The notes below the pieces were generated by a model. It was not told the origin of the DNA, did not search any database, and saw nothing but the letters and a program-made list of their open reading frames with translations. The position numbers and the translations under genes are program-made. A stretch of 64,000 bases of DNA from Lineus longissimus (Eukaryota > Nemertea > Pilidiophora > Heteronemertea > Lineidae). Numbering within the stretch: position 1 is the first letter of the stretch; each line of letters begins with the position of its first letter. Shown piece after piece: positions 10,640 through 20,844 of the stretch. Location of the stretch: assembly GCF_910592395.1 (NCBI RefSeq), contig NC_088316.1, positions 10,478,001 through 10,542,000 on the forward strand, read 5' to 3'.

Positions 10640-11685
10640 AAGGACACCCATGGGACTGACAAGTGCTCTCCTTAATAGAGTACACTCCCACCGCAGTGGT
10701 ATGTCCCGCCCCTGGTTTCATATACCGTGCCAACCACTGCTAGGCGAGAGTCTTTATCAGCGGCTAGGAAGACGACTGCAACAACACTACTTTGGCACTC
10801 TGCCAAGCAATCGGATGTTGTCACCCTTTCTATATATGGCCATTTTCAAGGAGCATCCTTAACCTACATGTATGATATAGAAGTACTTTTTTGAAAAGGT
10901 TCCTACCATAAGTCACTGGTACTTTCACTTCCCTTGCCACAGGTTCACCCGTTTGCACTTTCGAATCCACAGCTTCCTCCTCTCTTGTTCAACTGGCTTT
11001 GGAAATTCATGAAAATGGGTCCCATCCGTCATTCGATTGTTCTTTGTGCTAGCCTTGACACAATTCGGAGCCACACAATACACCATAGTGAATGAAACAC
11101 ATTACTTCCAGGTGTGCATAATTAATTAAGGCCCTCCTGCTTTTATGATTGCATGACATGTACAGATGACCTTATCTACATCACAACTTTTGCTGAACCC
11201 GCCGCCTGGCTCTAACAAGCCAGTTGCTAGCCTGATCAGGTAATCAAGTTGTCAAACACATAATTGGCTATATCTTCAAAATGGATGGAGCTAATTGCAT
11301 TTGGTTTTCTGTATTGTATAAAGTGTTAGGTACACTTTTGAAATCGTCTTACAGCAGAAAATGGCAAAAAACCTTGATATATGACCTTTAAGCGAGATAT
11401 TGCACTTTTTACTTTTTTTAGTTTTGGCCCCCTGGTGGCCAAGTTGAGAATCAGATCAGACCGAAATTCGGTGTCAGAGGTTATATTATGTAGGAAGTCA
11501 TGTGTACCAAATTTCAAGTTCATAGCTTTATTGGTAAAGAAACGTGCCACAGTTACGCTCAAATGGCCAATTTACGCTATTTGACCTCTGTGACCTTGAC
11601 AAGTAGGTCAAATCAAAAACCCGTATCATATGTGATGTATCCTTGCTAAGAGTATCTACCATAAAATTTTTACCAAAAACTAATC

Positions 11686-14082
11686 GCCCCTGTGAAATGA
11701 ATTTTACCTTAGGTGGATTTTGTTGGAAATAGCTGGAATTTCCAGCTCTTGGCTGGAATAAGCTGACACTTTGAATTTAGAGAGTTTCATCGAAAAGTTA
11801 TAGCTGGCAAAAGCTGACAAAAACTGGAACTTTATCCATGGGGTGGAAATTCTTGGCATTTTCTGGAACTTTACTTTTCGTAAAAGTTCCAGCGCTGGAA
11901 ATCTTTGTCACTTTACTATGAGATTGTCAGAGCTGGAATTAGCTGGAAATTTAAAATTCGATGTTTCTGACAATTGTTGGAAAAAGCTGGCATTTGCTGG
12001 CATTATGCAAATTGCTATTATGTTATGCAATTCTATCATGTGGTCTTATCACCTGACCTATCCCATGATGCATTACACCTCAGACAGGAACTGGTAGGTT
12101 TGAATTTTCAAGTCAAACAAAGAAATCATGTGGGAGCTCTTCTTATTTCTTGATTTTTACCCCGAATTCGATATCAAGATATCCAAAGTTTACACAAATT
12201 GAATTGGAACACATAAGGATTCAAATGAATGCAAAAAGGGTAATCTGGACAGGCCTTGAGGTTGTTTTTTTAGCATATGATGAAGCCTGAATCAGTGTAT
12301 GTGCTGTAAGCCTGTATTATTGTATGCATGATCGTAGACCCGGACGGTATCATAACTGTAAGATTTTGCATGGGAGATGTCCACAGCTCATGACTCATGT
12401 AAGTGATGGCGTCAATCAACAGTCGGCTTGCTCCATCATTCTTTTCAAGGTCGTGCAGTGATGTTATTTGGACATCCATTTTGGACGTCAGTCCCCGTCT
12501 GTAACCCTGCCCTCCAGACATCAAAGTGACAGAGTGTGCTATGTGTGGTTAACATCATGTTGATGTCACGGTATCCAGTTAAAACGGCACCTCTTTTTTA
12601 TTTGGCTCACCTTGTGAGCCTATGCGATGATGTGGCGTCCATCGTCGGTGGCGGCCGTATTGTTAGCGCGGCACGTTTCGTAAAGTCTGGACTTAAAATT
12701 GGTATAGGCCTACATATGTTCCATGGGCCCTGGGGCAATTCACACCAATCTGGTCAATCCATGATCCTCAAACTTACGAGCCTAATATTACAATGTGAAT
12801 ACTTTGCACTATCTATATTATTAAACGAGAGGCAAAATTTTCCTGTCAGTGATTGTCAATGACGTCATCGTATCAACTGATCACAATTAGCTATGATGTA
12901 AATGACGTGCTGTCTCCAGGATGGGCATTGAGCCCTGACGACGCCAGTCGGCATTGACGAGCACTCCAACCCAGGTCATGTGGTAACTTAAACCATCTGC
13001 AATGGGGAAGTGTCCGCGTGTCTGCAAGGAGCCTCAGTGAAGCAATAATCTTACGTTTTATATGATAGGGCCTCTTATGCTCGTGTAAGTCCATGGTCAA
13101 CACACACCAAGAATGATATTTACATTATAACAGTGTGACAAGATTGTGTCAGAAAACTAAGGGATTAGGTCAGTGGCATATGCTCAAAACTTGATAATGC
13201 CACAGCAATCATGTTTGCAAGTGACATAAATCACTTGTTTGCATAGATAATTTCAGGTGCCCGCAACAAGAACTGGTCATCCTAGCAACCTCTGTTGGAA
13301 GCAAAATCAACCTGCAACCTTTAATCATATTTCTGTGTGACAGAAATTGCTTGTTTGCAGTTATAATTGCAGATGCCATCAAAATTGAATTAGAATTGGA
13401 AATCGCACGGCCTGGGATCAAGCAAAATCAACATGCAATCATGTTTGCATGTGAAAAATTCTGTGGTGATAATCGCAGGTGCGTGTGACAAGATTGCAAT
13501 CAGCAAAGTCAAAACTAAGCGATTATTGGTTTTACTCCACGATAAGAGATCTTCTTGTTGCATATCACAACGATTCTAATCATAGTCACTGTTGAGTGAC
13601 AAAAAACGCCTGTTTATTAGTGTGCAGTGCTCTGATTGATTCAAACGTAGAGCAGGTCACATACTCAATATTAAATTTCCAGCTAATGTCAACTAATGCC
13701 AGCTATTTCCAATAAATGACAGCCCTGACATTCCTCGTTGCATGCTGAATTTGTAATTTCCAGCTAATGTCAACTAATGCCAGCTATTTCCAATAAATGA
13801 CAGCCCTGACATTGGTAATCAGCTGGAAGGCCTGGGTCAAGATTTTTCCACCTAATTCCAGCTCTGGAAATTTAAAGGTTCCAGCTAATGCCAGGTTATG
13901 CCAGCTTTTTCCAGAGCTGGCATTTTCTGGCACTGCCATTTACCAAAATACCGCCAAACTCCAGCCCTGACATTTTCTGGAATTTCCAGCTAATTCCAGC
14001 CTCCTGGCAAGGAAAAATAGTTTGGAATTAGGTGGAAATTGCCGGCTTTTGCCGACAATTTCCAGTCGAATTTCGCAGGGGC
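11686..14082. mobile_element. 2.4-kb element with opposed GCTGGAA-word arrays at its ends
   Basis: The ends are GCCCCTGTGAAATGAA at 11686 and, inverted, GCCCCTGCGAAATTC at 14082. The flanks join into continuous repeat Y (CTAATC + AGTAATAAG), the same as the intact unit at 8567-8580. No target duplication is visible. From about 11715 to 12005 the sequence is full of variants of AGCTGGAA/TTAGCTGGAAAT; from about 13675 to 14060 the same words appear in reverse (TTCCAGCTAATGCCAGC). The core 12100-13660 holds no convincing gene; frames such as 12536-12862 and 12891-13103 lack family motifs. It looks like a non-autonomous DNA transposon with dense subterminal repeats. Helitron-type insertion without duplication is an alternative. 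Confidence 0.72.
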
Positions 14083-14165
14083 AGTAATAAGTGAGATATC
14101 ACACTATTTATGTTACGACGGACACTGCTGTGTTGTATAGACTCAACTACGGTGAGCCAAAAATC

Positions 14166-15115
14166 AGGAAACATTTATTTGTATTCTAATTAGAAAAACT
14201 GCCGCCTAAATCACGCATTACTCACAAAAATGCCGACGTTTTGTTTCAATTTTGCCGAGGTCCCATGACCTATAGTATAGTCCACACACGCGCGCGCTCG
14301 CCTGGTAACTGTTGCCAAGACATGTTTCTTCAGTGTTTTCTCGAAATCACACTAAATCAACAATACAATATGATCCAAATAATGCAAATACGCTTTTCGT
14401 ACCATCTAACATGCACTTTACTGCCCACTGCGCGTGCAAATTAGGGAGAAAAAATTATTGTTATTGACTTTTTCTTTGCCAATATACACCAGCGGAACCA
14501 TTTCCACATCGGCCGTGGCCTAATAATCCCAACAATTTTAGGGGGTTTGGGGGGGATTTATCCCCCTGACACATAATTCAGGACAGATCAAAGAATTTCA
14601 TTTGCATGTCCGCCTTAACAGCTTAAATCCTGTACAAAAGTGCTGTTTATTTGCGGAATTCAATCAAAACTCGCGTAGATTCGTGAAACACGCCTCAGTT
14701 GGCAAATTGGCCGAACTCTCAATATACACCATCTAGATTCTGCACCCTAGCGAGAGGAGAACAAACTACTTTCGGCCGTCTGCTTCAGTGGCGTCCGCAC
14801 ACGAATGAAGACACGATTTCGATTCTTCCTTTCAAATTTCCCAAATTTCTTGCAATATTTAGTAATTTTAACAGCAGTAAACCAATTCAATTGATCATTA
14901 TAACCATTCAGAACATACATAGAGATTTTTCCATAACACGACCTTTCGCAATAATTATTTTTGGCATTTTGTGGCACTGGCACTTAACTTGGCAGTCACA
15001 ACCAAGTCCAAAGACAATTTAAACCAATTTATTTTGATGTCATAATCGCAGGCCTATAGGCTCAAAATCACCTAGTGAGTGGTACACGGAAGGGTTAATT
15101 GACTGTCCAATGGCA
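14166..15115. other. Anonymous stretch without recognisable genes
   Basis: AT-rich sequence with short random frames only. A G-tract hairpin motif occurs near 14540-14575. I see no exon, RNA gene or transposon end that I can defend. Confidence 0.5.
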
Positions 15116-15430
15116 ATGGGGGGTTTGGGGGGCTTCCCCCAATGCACTGGATAATATCAAATTCAAATTCAAATTCTTTATTTGCACAACTATCACAAGT
15201 ACAGATGACATCCATCGCCCCCCCCCCCCCCCAGCGGTAAATGACACAGAAGGGCTAGTTGACTGTCCACCGGGGGGTTTGGGGGGGGGGCTTCCCCCCA
15301 ACGCACTGGTTAAAACCTATGTCGACGGAGGGAGGTTTGGGGGTGTCCCCCCCCCATTGTAACAGCTGTAGTTGTTAGAGCTTGCACTTAACATATGCTC
15401 GTAGGGGGGTTCGGGGGAGCTCCCCCGACA
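14540..15430. repeat. Cluster of G-tract hairpin motifs (GGGGGTTTGGGGGGCTTCCCCC type)
   Basis: A motif of a G run, GTTTGGGGG, a short linker, a C run and then AA(C/T)GCACTGG or similar occurs near 14540, 15118, 15272, 15335 and 15402. A sixth copy lies far left at 2777-2805. Each can fold as a G/C hairpin. Homopolymers of 14 Cs (15217 onward) and long G runs accompany them. The origin is unknown; the motif may be the core of a small dispersed repeat. Confidence 0.6.
15151..15215 (-). repeat. 3'-end fragment of a LINE (reverse orientation)
   Basis: On the minus strand the sequence reads ...GTGCAAATAAAGAATTTGAATTTGAATTTG, that is, a short AATAAA-containing tail ending in a (GAATTT)n microsatellite. 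Such tails are typical 3' ends of CR1/L2/RTE-like LINEs, whose 5'-truncated copies are common. No coding part remains. Confidence 0.5.
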
Positions 15431-16033
15431 TAAAGGGGGTGCACTAAGTCTGTGACTTTACATATTATGATATACATGTACCTGTAAAGCTTAAACTACT
15501 ATGCTTGTAGATGTATATTACATGAAGACATGAATTTGAAACGATCATGAAAAACTAATGTAGATCCTGGTAAAAAATTTGACCAACAACAGTAACTTAT
15601 CTACTTCAACTTCTTACTGACCTTCCAAGAGAAAAATCCAAGGCATAACGTTGCATCAAACAAGAAAAAGAAGAACGACAGTAGTGCGGCAAAGAAAATC
15701 GATGCTCAAGAGAAGTATCTTGGTGAGAAATACTAAAATAAACAACCACTCACTGACATCTTGAATATCTAGATACATATATAAAGCAGTAAGGCGTATA
15801 CCGTTGTCCGGGGTAAATGTAATATATATGAGCTATAAATAAACACATATTATGTGTTTATTTGTCAGTTAAACTAGTAATTAAGTCTTTAACTGATTGG
15901 ATTCTGTTAGAAAATGCAGGTTTTGATGATGTTTACCTTGGTTGTCTGCTAAAGAGCAACCATCTTGGATAATGCATTGTGGTATTTGCCTTGCGACCTT
16001 AGCAACCAATCAGAAGCCAGTTTACAGTATTAT
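15431..16033. other. Anonymous AT-rich stretch
   Basis: No ORF or transposon end is supported. A possible tiny exon at 15604-15721 ends before GTGAGA, but nothing links it to a gene. 15835-15865 contains a short direct repeat of ATAAACACAT/TGTGTTTATTTG forming a small hairpin. Confidence 0.4.
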
Positions 16034-16750
16034 GGTCTCACTAGCCAGTGCAATGGCCGGGCCTACCTGGCTCCACAAATGGCGCGACGTCATTTCATGC
16101 ATACCCCTGTTCAAGTGGCTGTCGACATTGCAGTATATCACTCTCACACATAAATCTATACATTTCTGAATAGCTTGTCGCTTCTAGAATACATCTGGCC
16201 AGCTTTCATTGTTATCAAGTAATTCAGTCATGAGAACATGGGGGCAGCACAATACATGAGACACCCTGTACATCGATGAACATTTTGAAAATTTCACCTT
16301 GCCGCCTTATAACTTGACAATTAACATGGATGGTGAAATAATATTTATATAAACTTCTACTTATCACCTTGAGAAAGCCAAATAATAACAATTTTAAATT
16401 TTGATACCAAAATAGGGTGCCGTTGCGGCTTTTCTTTGAGCATTTTGACCGCGAAGTCTCACCTTGAGAACATGTGCACTCTGACAGGAACCAGTTCATG
16501 TCAACATCCGATTGAGCTATAAATAGCATGCGAGGCCTGGTCACTGCGGACGTGCACAGAAGAAGCTGATATTTTCCTCAAATAATCGTCAGAGCTACCT
16601 CTTCACAAAATACCCAGGACACCGACATTTGAACATGCAGCAATAGCGATATGATAGGCTTATCTGTATCCATGGTAATCGCCTGAGATTGAAGAACTTT
16701 TTTTTTAGGGGCGACCAATGTTGACCTGATCACCACTGGCTAGTGAGACC
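16034..16750. mobile_element. Inverted-repeat element (MITE-A), 717 bp, uninterrupted copy
   Basis: The 17-bp ends GGTCTCACTAGCCAGTG and CACTGGCTAGTGAGACC are perfect inverses. A second copy at 19694-27703 is over 95% alike by eye and is split by a Gypsy insertion. ORFs seen on the minus strand in both copies lack family motifs and are not conserved in frame. The target duplication is not clear; TA is compatible with copy A. A non-autonomous DNA transposon is the likely identity. Confidence 0.82.
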
Positions 16751-17223
16751 TTAATGGTAACATGCAGTCTCATATTTCCCTTTTTCACTACAAAATATGA
16801 AAATCTGGATTGATACAAACATTTTGGTGTCCTACATGACAGGTCCAACAAGAATAGCTTCCAGTGGTGATCCATTCAAAATCATAGGCAAACTCAGCAC
16901 TTCACCCATTTTCAAATTTGTTCAGAAAGCGGATTTTGTGACATAGGCCTACAGGCCTATCAGCCCATCCAGTAGTGATCAGTACAGAAAAGTAACTTCC
17001 AAACACTAATCAGAAGTTATAAAGTCTATTTGGGTTATGGGCTCCAAATACATCCAATGAAAGAACTACACATGTAGTTTGACCTACATTTTTTGGAAAA
17101 AAAGATGTATTAATTGTTCTTTGAGGGGTTTGGTTCAAACTGGTGAAGCGCTTGTCTGATCACTTCTGTCCCTGACACTATACCATTATCATTTAGCAGT
17201 ACCTTTACACAGTACATGATACA
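16751..17223. other. Spacer between MITE-A and repeat X copy 1
   Basis: The sequence contains ATAGGCCTACAGGCCTAT (16943-16960), an imperfect palindrome of a word that recurs across the window. No gene or element end was recognised. Confidence 0.4.
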
Positions 17224-18804
17224 AACAAGAGGCCCAAGGGCCTGGCGCTCAGCTGAGTTAATATCATTAATATCTTCCCGGTGTTTAGTTCATTATGCAT
17301 GAAAATGGCATGCTCCATGGTATTTGATATCCTTTTGCGTTCACTACGGTACCAATGTTTTTGGTTGACATAATTATGCCACTGTTCGTTCCTCAATCCT
17401 GACCATAATTCGGGTGAAATCATCGTATGAAAATATTTACCGAAACATGAAGTTTATGCCATGAATGAGGATACTCATTGTCATAGCCTCGTTTACAAGT
17501 ACGAAGTATTTTCCCGCGAATATTCAAAACTGCTTGGCTCCTTGCCTGTTTGCCAGTTAAATAACATGTGACTATACACAAAATAGAAAACTTTGATGGA
17601 AATTGTAAATCATTTTTTTATCTATCAGGGGAAACAAGCTGATGATGATCAAATAAATCATTCATGAGAAATCGTTTTGTTGCTGAAGCTTGCATGACGA
17701 AGTTAATGCTAAACCTTTTCTTGTGCTCTACTGCGCCACCGTAGTTTTCTATTTAGACCAGCGATGACGTCATTTCTGGTGATTCCCTACGTTGTCCAAT
17801 GAGCGCTTTTTAAAATGTGCCAATGTATTTTTTCAGCGCTGCCAGTTGCCGAACAGAATGCCGTAGCTCCCTCAATTTCCAATCAATTTTTATGGGAGTG
17901 ACATTATTGTATTGCTTAGAATGTCTACTTTTTACTCATGAAAGAATCGTAGAACTAAAACTTAATAGGCGAACAGAATCATGCCGATTCACTGCACATA
18001 CTGTGGGAATTCTCCACTTCAAAATACATCGGCGATGTCATCGCGAACAGAGCATGCACTTCCGATATCGTTTTCACAGAAATGTGGCCAAATTTTCAAG
18101 AACTAATTTCTGAAAGTAGTCCCTAAAGACCTTATGACTACCACTGAAACGAACTGGTGATAATATCGCCTACCAGACTACTTTTTAAGCAGAAAATTGG
18201 GTACTTGATCGAGTGTCATTGAGCTCCAAGCGTAAACAACATGCCGCCATTTTGTCTCCGCTTCGGTATTTCGTACGCCGCTTATAATGCACCTTCTCAA
18301 TTAAAACCAACATAATAAGGCCTTACATCGTTGATTGAATAGGAACACCACACAAAACACAATAAAGTGGGGGTACAATCGATTACGAAGCTGAAGTGAA
18401 CAGTGATTTATTCCTGCTGGAGCTACTGCTTTTGTTGTGTAGCTGCCATGTTTTGAGAACTGGCAAATAGGAGACTTCATTGATGGCTGACGTCATCGGG
18501 CGGGAATTTGAATCGGCAGAAATAATTAAAAGGCAGGTAGCGCCCTCTCCTGTTAAAATTTTGAACTTTTTCTCAATAAAATAGATTTTCAAGAATTTTA
18601 TCTTAATATTAGAGCATATTTCGACTAATTCTGCTGCTCCTAGGCTGATATAGGCCAGTTTCCTTCATGCACTCTCGCTCGCAGGAAGTAGGTCGAATGG
18701 CGACAAATTTTGTTTTGAAAGTAGAGTTTGACCAGAAGTATCCAGAAATGCAAAATTGAAGTCTCTAGGTCTTACGGTTACAAAATGTGCACCATGGGTT
18801 TAAC

Positions 18805-18838
<34 letters not shown>

Positions 18839-18904
18839 ATGGACAGACGGACGCCACTGAACAACTTATTTGACAAGCTCGGCTGACTTAGTCAGCTGAG
18901 CTAA
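17224..18904 (+). repeat. Repeat X, copy 1 (1.68 kb)
   Basis: It begins AACAAGAGGCCCAAGGGCC followed by TGGCGCTCAGCTGAG and ends GACTTAGTCAGCTGAGCTAA. Copy 2 is at 22873-24594, nearly identical apart from small indels. A (GGAT)n microsatellite sits 60 bp before the right end (18812-18842). The inner ORF at 17817-18113 is shared by both copies only because the DNA is nearly identical; it has no recognised domain. Ends and layout parallel repeat Y (GGCCAAGGGCC...GCTCACC at left, GGTGAGCCAA at right), suggesting one broad family of non-autonomous elements. Confidence 0.8.
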
Positions 18905-18952
18905 TAAAAATGGAAGCGTTCCAGACGCCCTGGGGGCGTCATTGGCGTCAAG

Positions 18953-19598
18953 ATGGTACACGAGCACGCCAAGAGATGCAGTAGTAAGGCTCCACCCGAG
19001 TTAACCATTGAACGTAGAAGGGGCCTACTCGTTTTCTTTGCCCTAAACTGCAGAGTTTGCCACGGAAAGCTGCCCGAGTCATTTGCGATGACGGATGAGA
19101 TTGAAAGCAGTTCCGGACCAGCTGGTTCTCAACTTAATGAGCAACTCACCTTGGCCTGTATGAAGAGCAGTGCTGGCATACAGGATCTCCGGCTAGCAGT
19201 TTTCGGCTCTGAGTGTAACACCCCCTAGTGCATCTACTCTGTACAGGAAGCTGAACAAAACTTCGGAAAAGGTTATTAAAATCAACGAGGAATCCATGAA
19301 GGAGAACCAAAGACTGTGTCGGCAAGATGCCCTTGACTTCGGCCAACTGCCAGTGGTCGAAGGACAAACCGATGCGGCCTTTAACAACCGTTGCCAATCT
19401 GGCTACGAGGCCGCAACCCAATCTTTTTGCAGACTGATAGAAGAAAAGCATGGACTTGTATTAGCTGTAAGCACGGCGAACAAACTATGCAGGCGACAGA
19501 ATTGCAAACACGATGACTGTTGTAAAACTTACGATTCAAGCAAGACAATATCATCTTCGGAACGGTCACTAGCGGAGGAAAACCTGAAAAAAGTTTAA
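18953..19598 (+). pseudogene. Transposase-like N-terminal remnant, possibly Mutator-like family
   Basis: Two adjacent frames make up one degraded coding stretch: 18953-19228 (NCRVCHGKLPESF, a Cys pair) and 19296-19598 (QLPVVEGQTDAAFNNRC, then HGLVLAVSTANKLCRRQNC and HDDCC). The layout of a Cys-rich start, an acidic/Gly segment, an A-T-Q word and a Cys/His cluster resembles uncharacterised transposon proteins with a Mutator-like transposase domain that I have seen in invertebrates. A frameshift and stop lie near 19226. The fragment at 35032-35908 could be the C-terminal part of the same family. Assignment is tentative. Confidence 0.4.
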
Positions 19599-20399
19599 GG
19601 TAATGGAGTAGTTTTACTCAGCTCCCTCACCATGTTCAAAATGACATTTATTATCATATTTTATGAATTCACTTTTATTGGTATTTTGATTAAGGTCTCA
19701 CTAGCCAGTGCAATGGCCGGGCCTACCTGGCTCCACAAATGGCGCGACGTCATTTCATGCATACCCCTGTTCAAGTGGCTGTCGACCTTGCAGTATATCA
19801 CTCTCACACATAAACCTATACATTTCTGAATAGCTTGTCGCTTCTAGAATACATCTGGCCAGCTTTCATTGTTATTTAGTAATTCAGTCATGAGAACATG
19901 GGGGCAGCACAATACATGAGACACCCTGTACATCAATGAAAATTTTGAAAATTTCACCTTGCCGCCTTATAACTTGACAATTAACATGGATGGTGAAATA
20001 ATATTTATATAAACTTCTACTTATCACCTTAGGCTTGAAAATAATAACAATTTTAAATTTTGATACCAAAATAGGGTGCCGTTGCGGCTTTTCTTTGAGC
20101 ATTTTGACCGCGAAGTCTCACCTTGAGAACATGTGCACTCTGACAGGAACCAGTTCATGTCAACATCCGATTGAGCTATAAATAGCATGCGAGGCCTGGT
20201 CACTGCAGACGTGCACAGAAGAAGCTGATATTTTCCTCAAATAATCGTCAGAGCTACCTCTTCACAAAATACCCAGGACACCGCCATTTGAACATGCAGC
20301 AATAGCAATATGATAGGCTTATCTGTATCCATGGTTATCGCCTGAGATTGAAGAACTTTTTTTTTAGGGGCGACCAATGTTGACCTGATCACCACTGGC

Positions 20400-20633
20400 T
20401 GTAACAGTATCGGCTGTTATGTGTTTATAAGATTAGTTCTAATATCTTAGTGTAGATGTCTCTGCCTACTTATTACTAATTAGCAACTCCTTATTTGTAA
20501 TAGAGATGAAAGTGGAACTTCAAGATGGCTTCATCACTTGTGTATCTTCTCTTATATGATTAACAATTAAACTCCTTTATAGACTATATTCGATTCGTTT
20601 CATCTGGAATACGAACTAGGAGAAACTTCTTCA
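20400..20633 (+). repeat. Gypsy-1 5' LTR and adjacent primer-binding site
   Basis: It starts TGTAACAGTATCGGC and ends ...AACTTCTTCA. It directs transcription and contains GAGATGAAAG and TCTTATATGATTAA, possibly TATA-like. TGGTGTCAGAAC at 20634 continues as the tRNA primer site, with no spacer. Confidence 0.93.
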
Positions 20634-20844
20634 TGGTGTCAGAACTTTTACGAACCTTAACCTACAAGACTGTGTCTGCAATTTACTGATGAAGCTAAGT
20701 CACTATCCGCATTCCTTTGTCTTTGCCCAATGACTCTGCATATACTGTACATAGTATGTACAAAATGCATTAGGGGGCGGATCTCTGTACATTTCACAAA
20801 GTACTTGTGTATTAATCTGTACTATCAGCATCATTGCCGCTGCT

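Larger units (their letters stand above)
8883..11387. mobile_element. TTAA-flanked 2.5-kb transposon carrying a P2X7-domain gene
   Basis: The end AGGTCATATATCAAGGTTT at 8883 is repeated inverted at 11369-11387. TTAA flanks it at 8879-8882 and 11388-11391. Excision restores repeat-Y sequence (CACTATTAAGCGAGATATTG), so the borders are secure. A second copy of the right end lies at 63304-63477, again beside TTAA. The element encodes no transposase; its only clear gene is the three-exon P2X7-type gene. TTAA duplications are made by piggyBac and Kolobok enzymes. Stretches 10165-10495 and 10641-11387 show no confident gene. It is therefore a non-autonomous element with cargo, or an element whose transposase I failed to recognise. 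Confidence 0.85.
2820..14165 (+). repeat. Repeat Y: ~300-bp tandem-unit element, split by three insertions
   Basis: Four separated blocks (2820-3091, 8056-8882, 11388-11685, 14083-14165) join into one ~1.5-kb repeat when the three nested elements are removed. The left end has GGCCAAGGGCCATTGTGCTCACCGTA split by a short palindrome, and the right end has TACGGTGAGCCAAA. The inside is a tandem array whose landmark TGTGATGTAT recurs at 2936, 8221, 8518, 8820 and 11631; within the uninterrupted block the period is 297-302 bp. Each unit carries CATTTGACCTCTGTGACC, TGGTGGCCAAGTT and AAACGTGCCA. There is no coding potential. The end-to-end boundaries are inferred from the GCTCACCGTA/TACGGTGAGC pair. 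Confidence 0.7.

Noticed and set aside
12597-12700. TTTGGCTCACCTTGTGAGCC, resembling the start of a dispersed repeat pairing with TACGGTGAGCCAAA at 14150
   Set aside because: Pairing would cross the well-supported border of the element at 11686-14082; the 14150 end fits repeat Y better.
12536-13421. Several frames of 70-108 codons inside the GCTGGAA element
   Set aside because: No domain, no conserved motif, mixed strands; composition explains them.
15604-15721. Possible exon with a Lys-rich product before GTGAGA
   Set aside because: No partner exon, no acceptor evidence and no similarity.
16224-16544. Minus-strand frame in MITE-A, also in the second copy at 19884-20102
   Set aside because: The frame is not conserved between the copies and lacks motifs.
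17817-18113. 98-codon frame shared by both copies of repeat X
   Set aside because: Shared only because the DNA is nearly identical; substitutions show no coding bias that I can see, and there is no domain.
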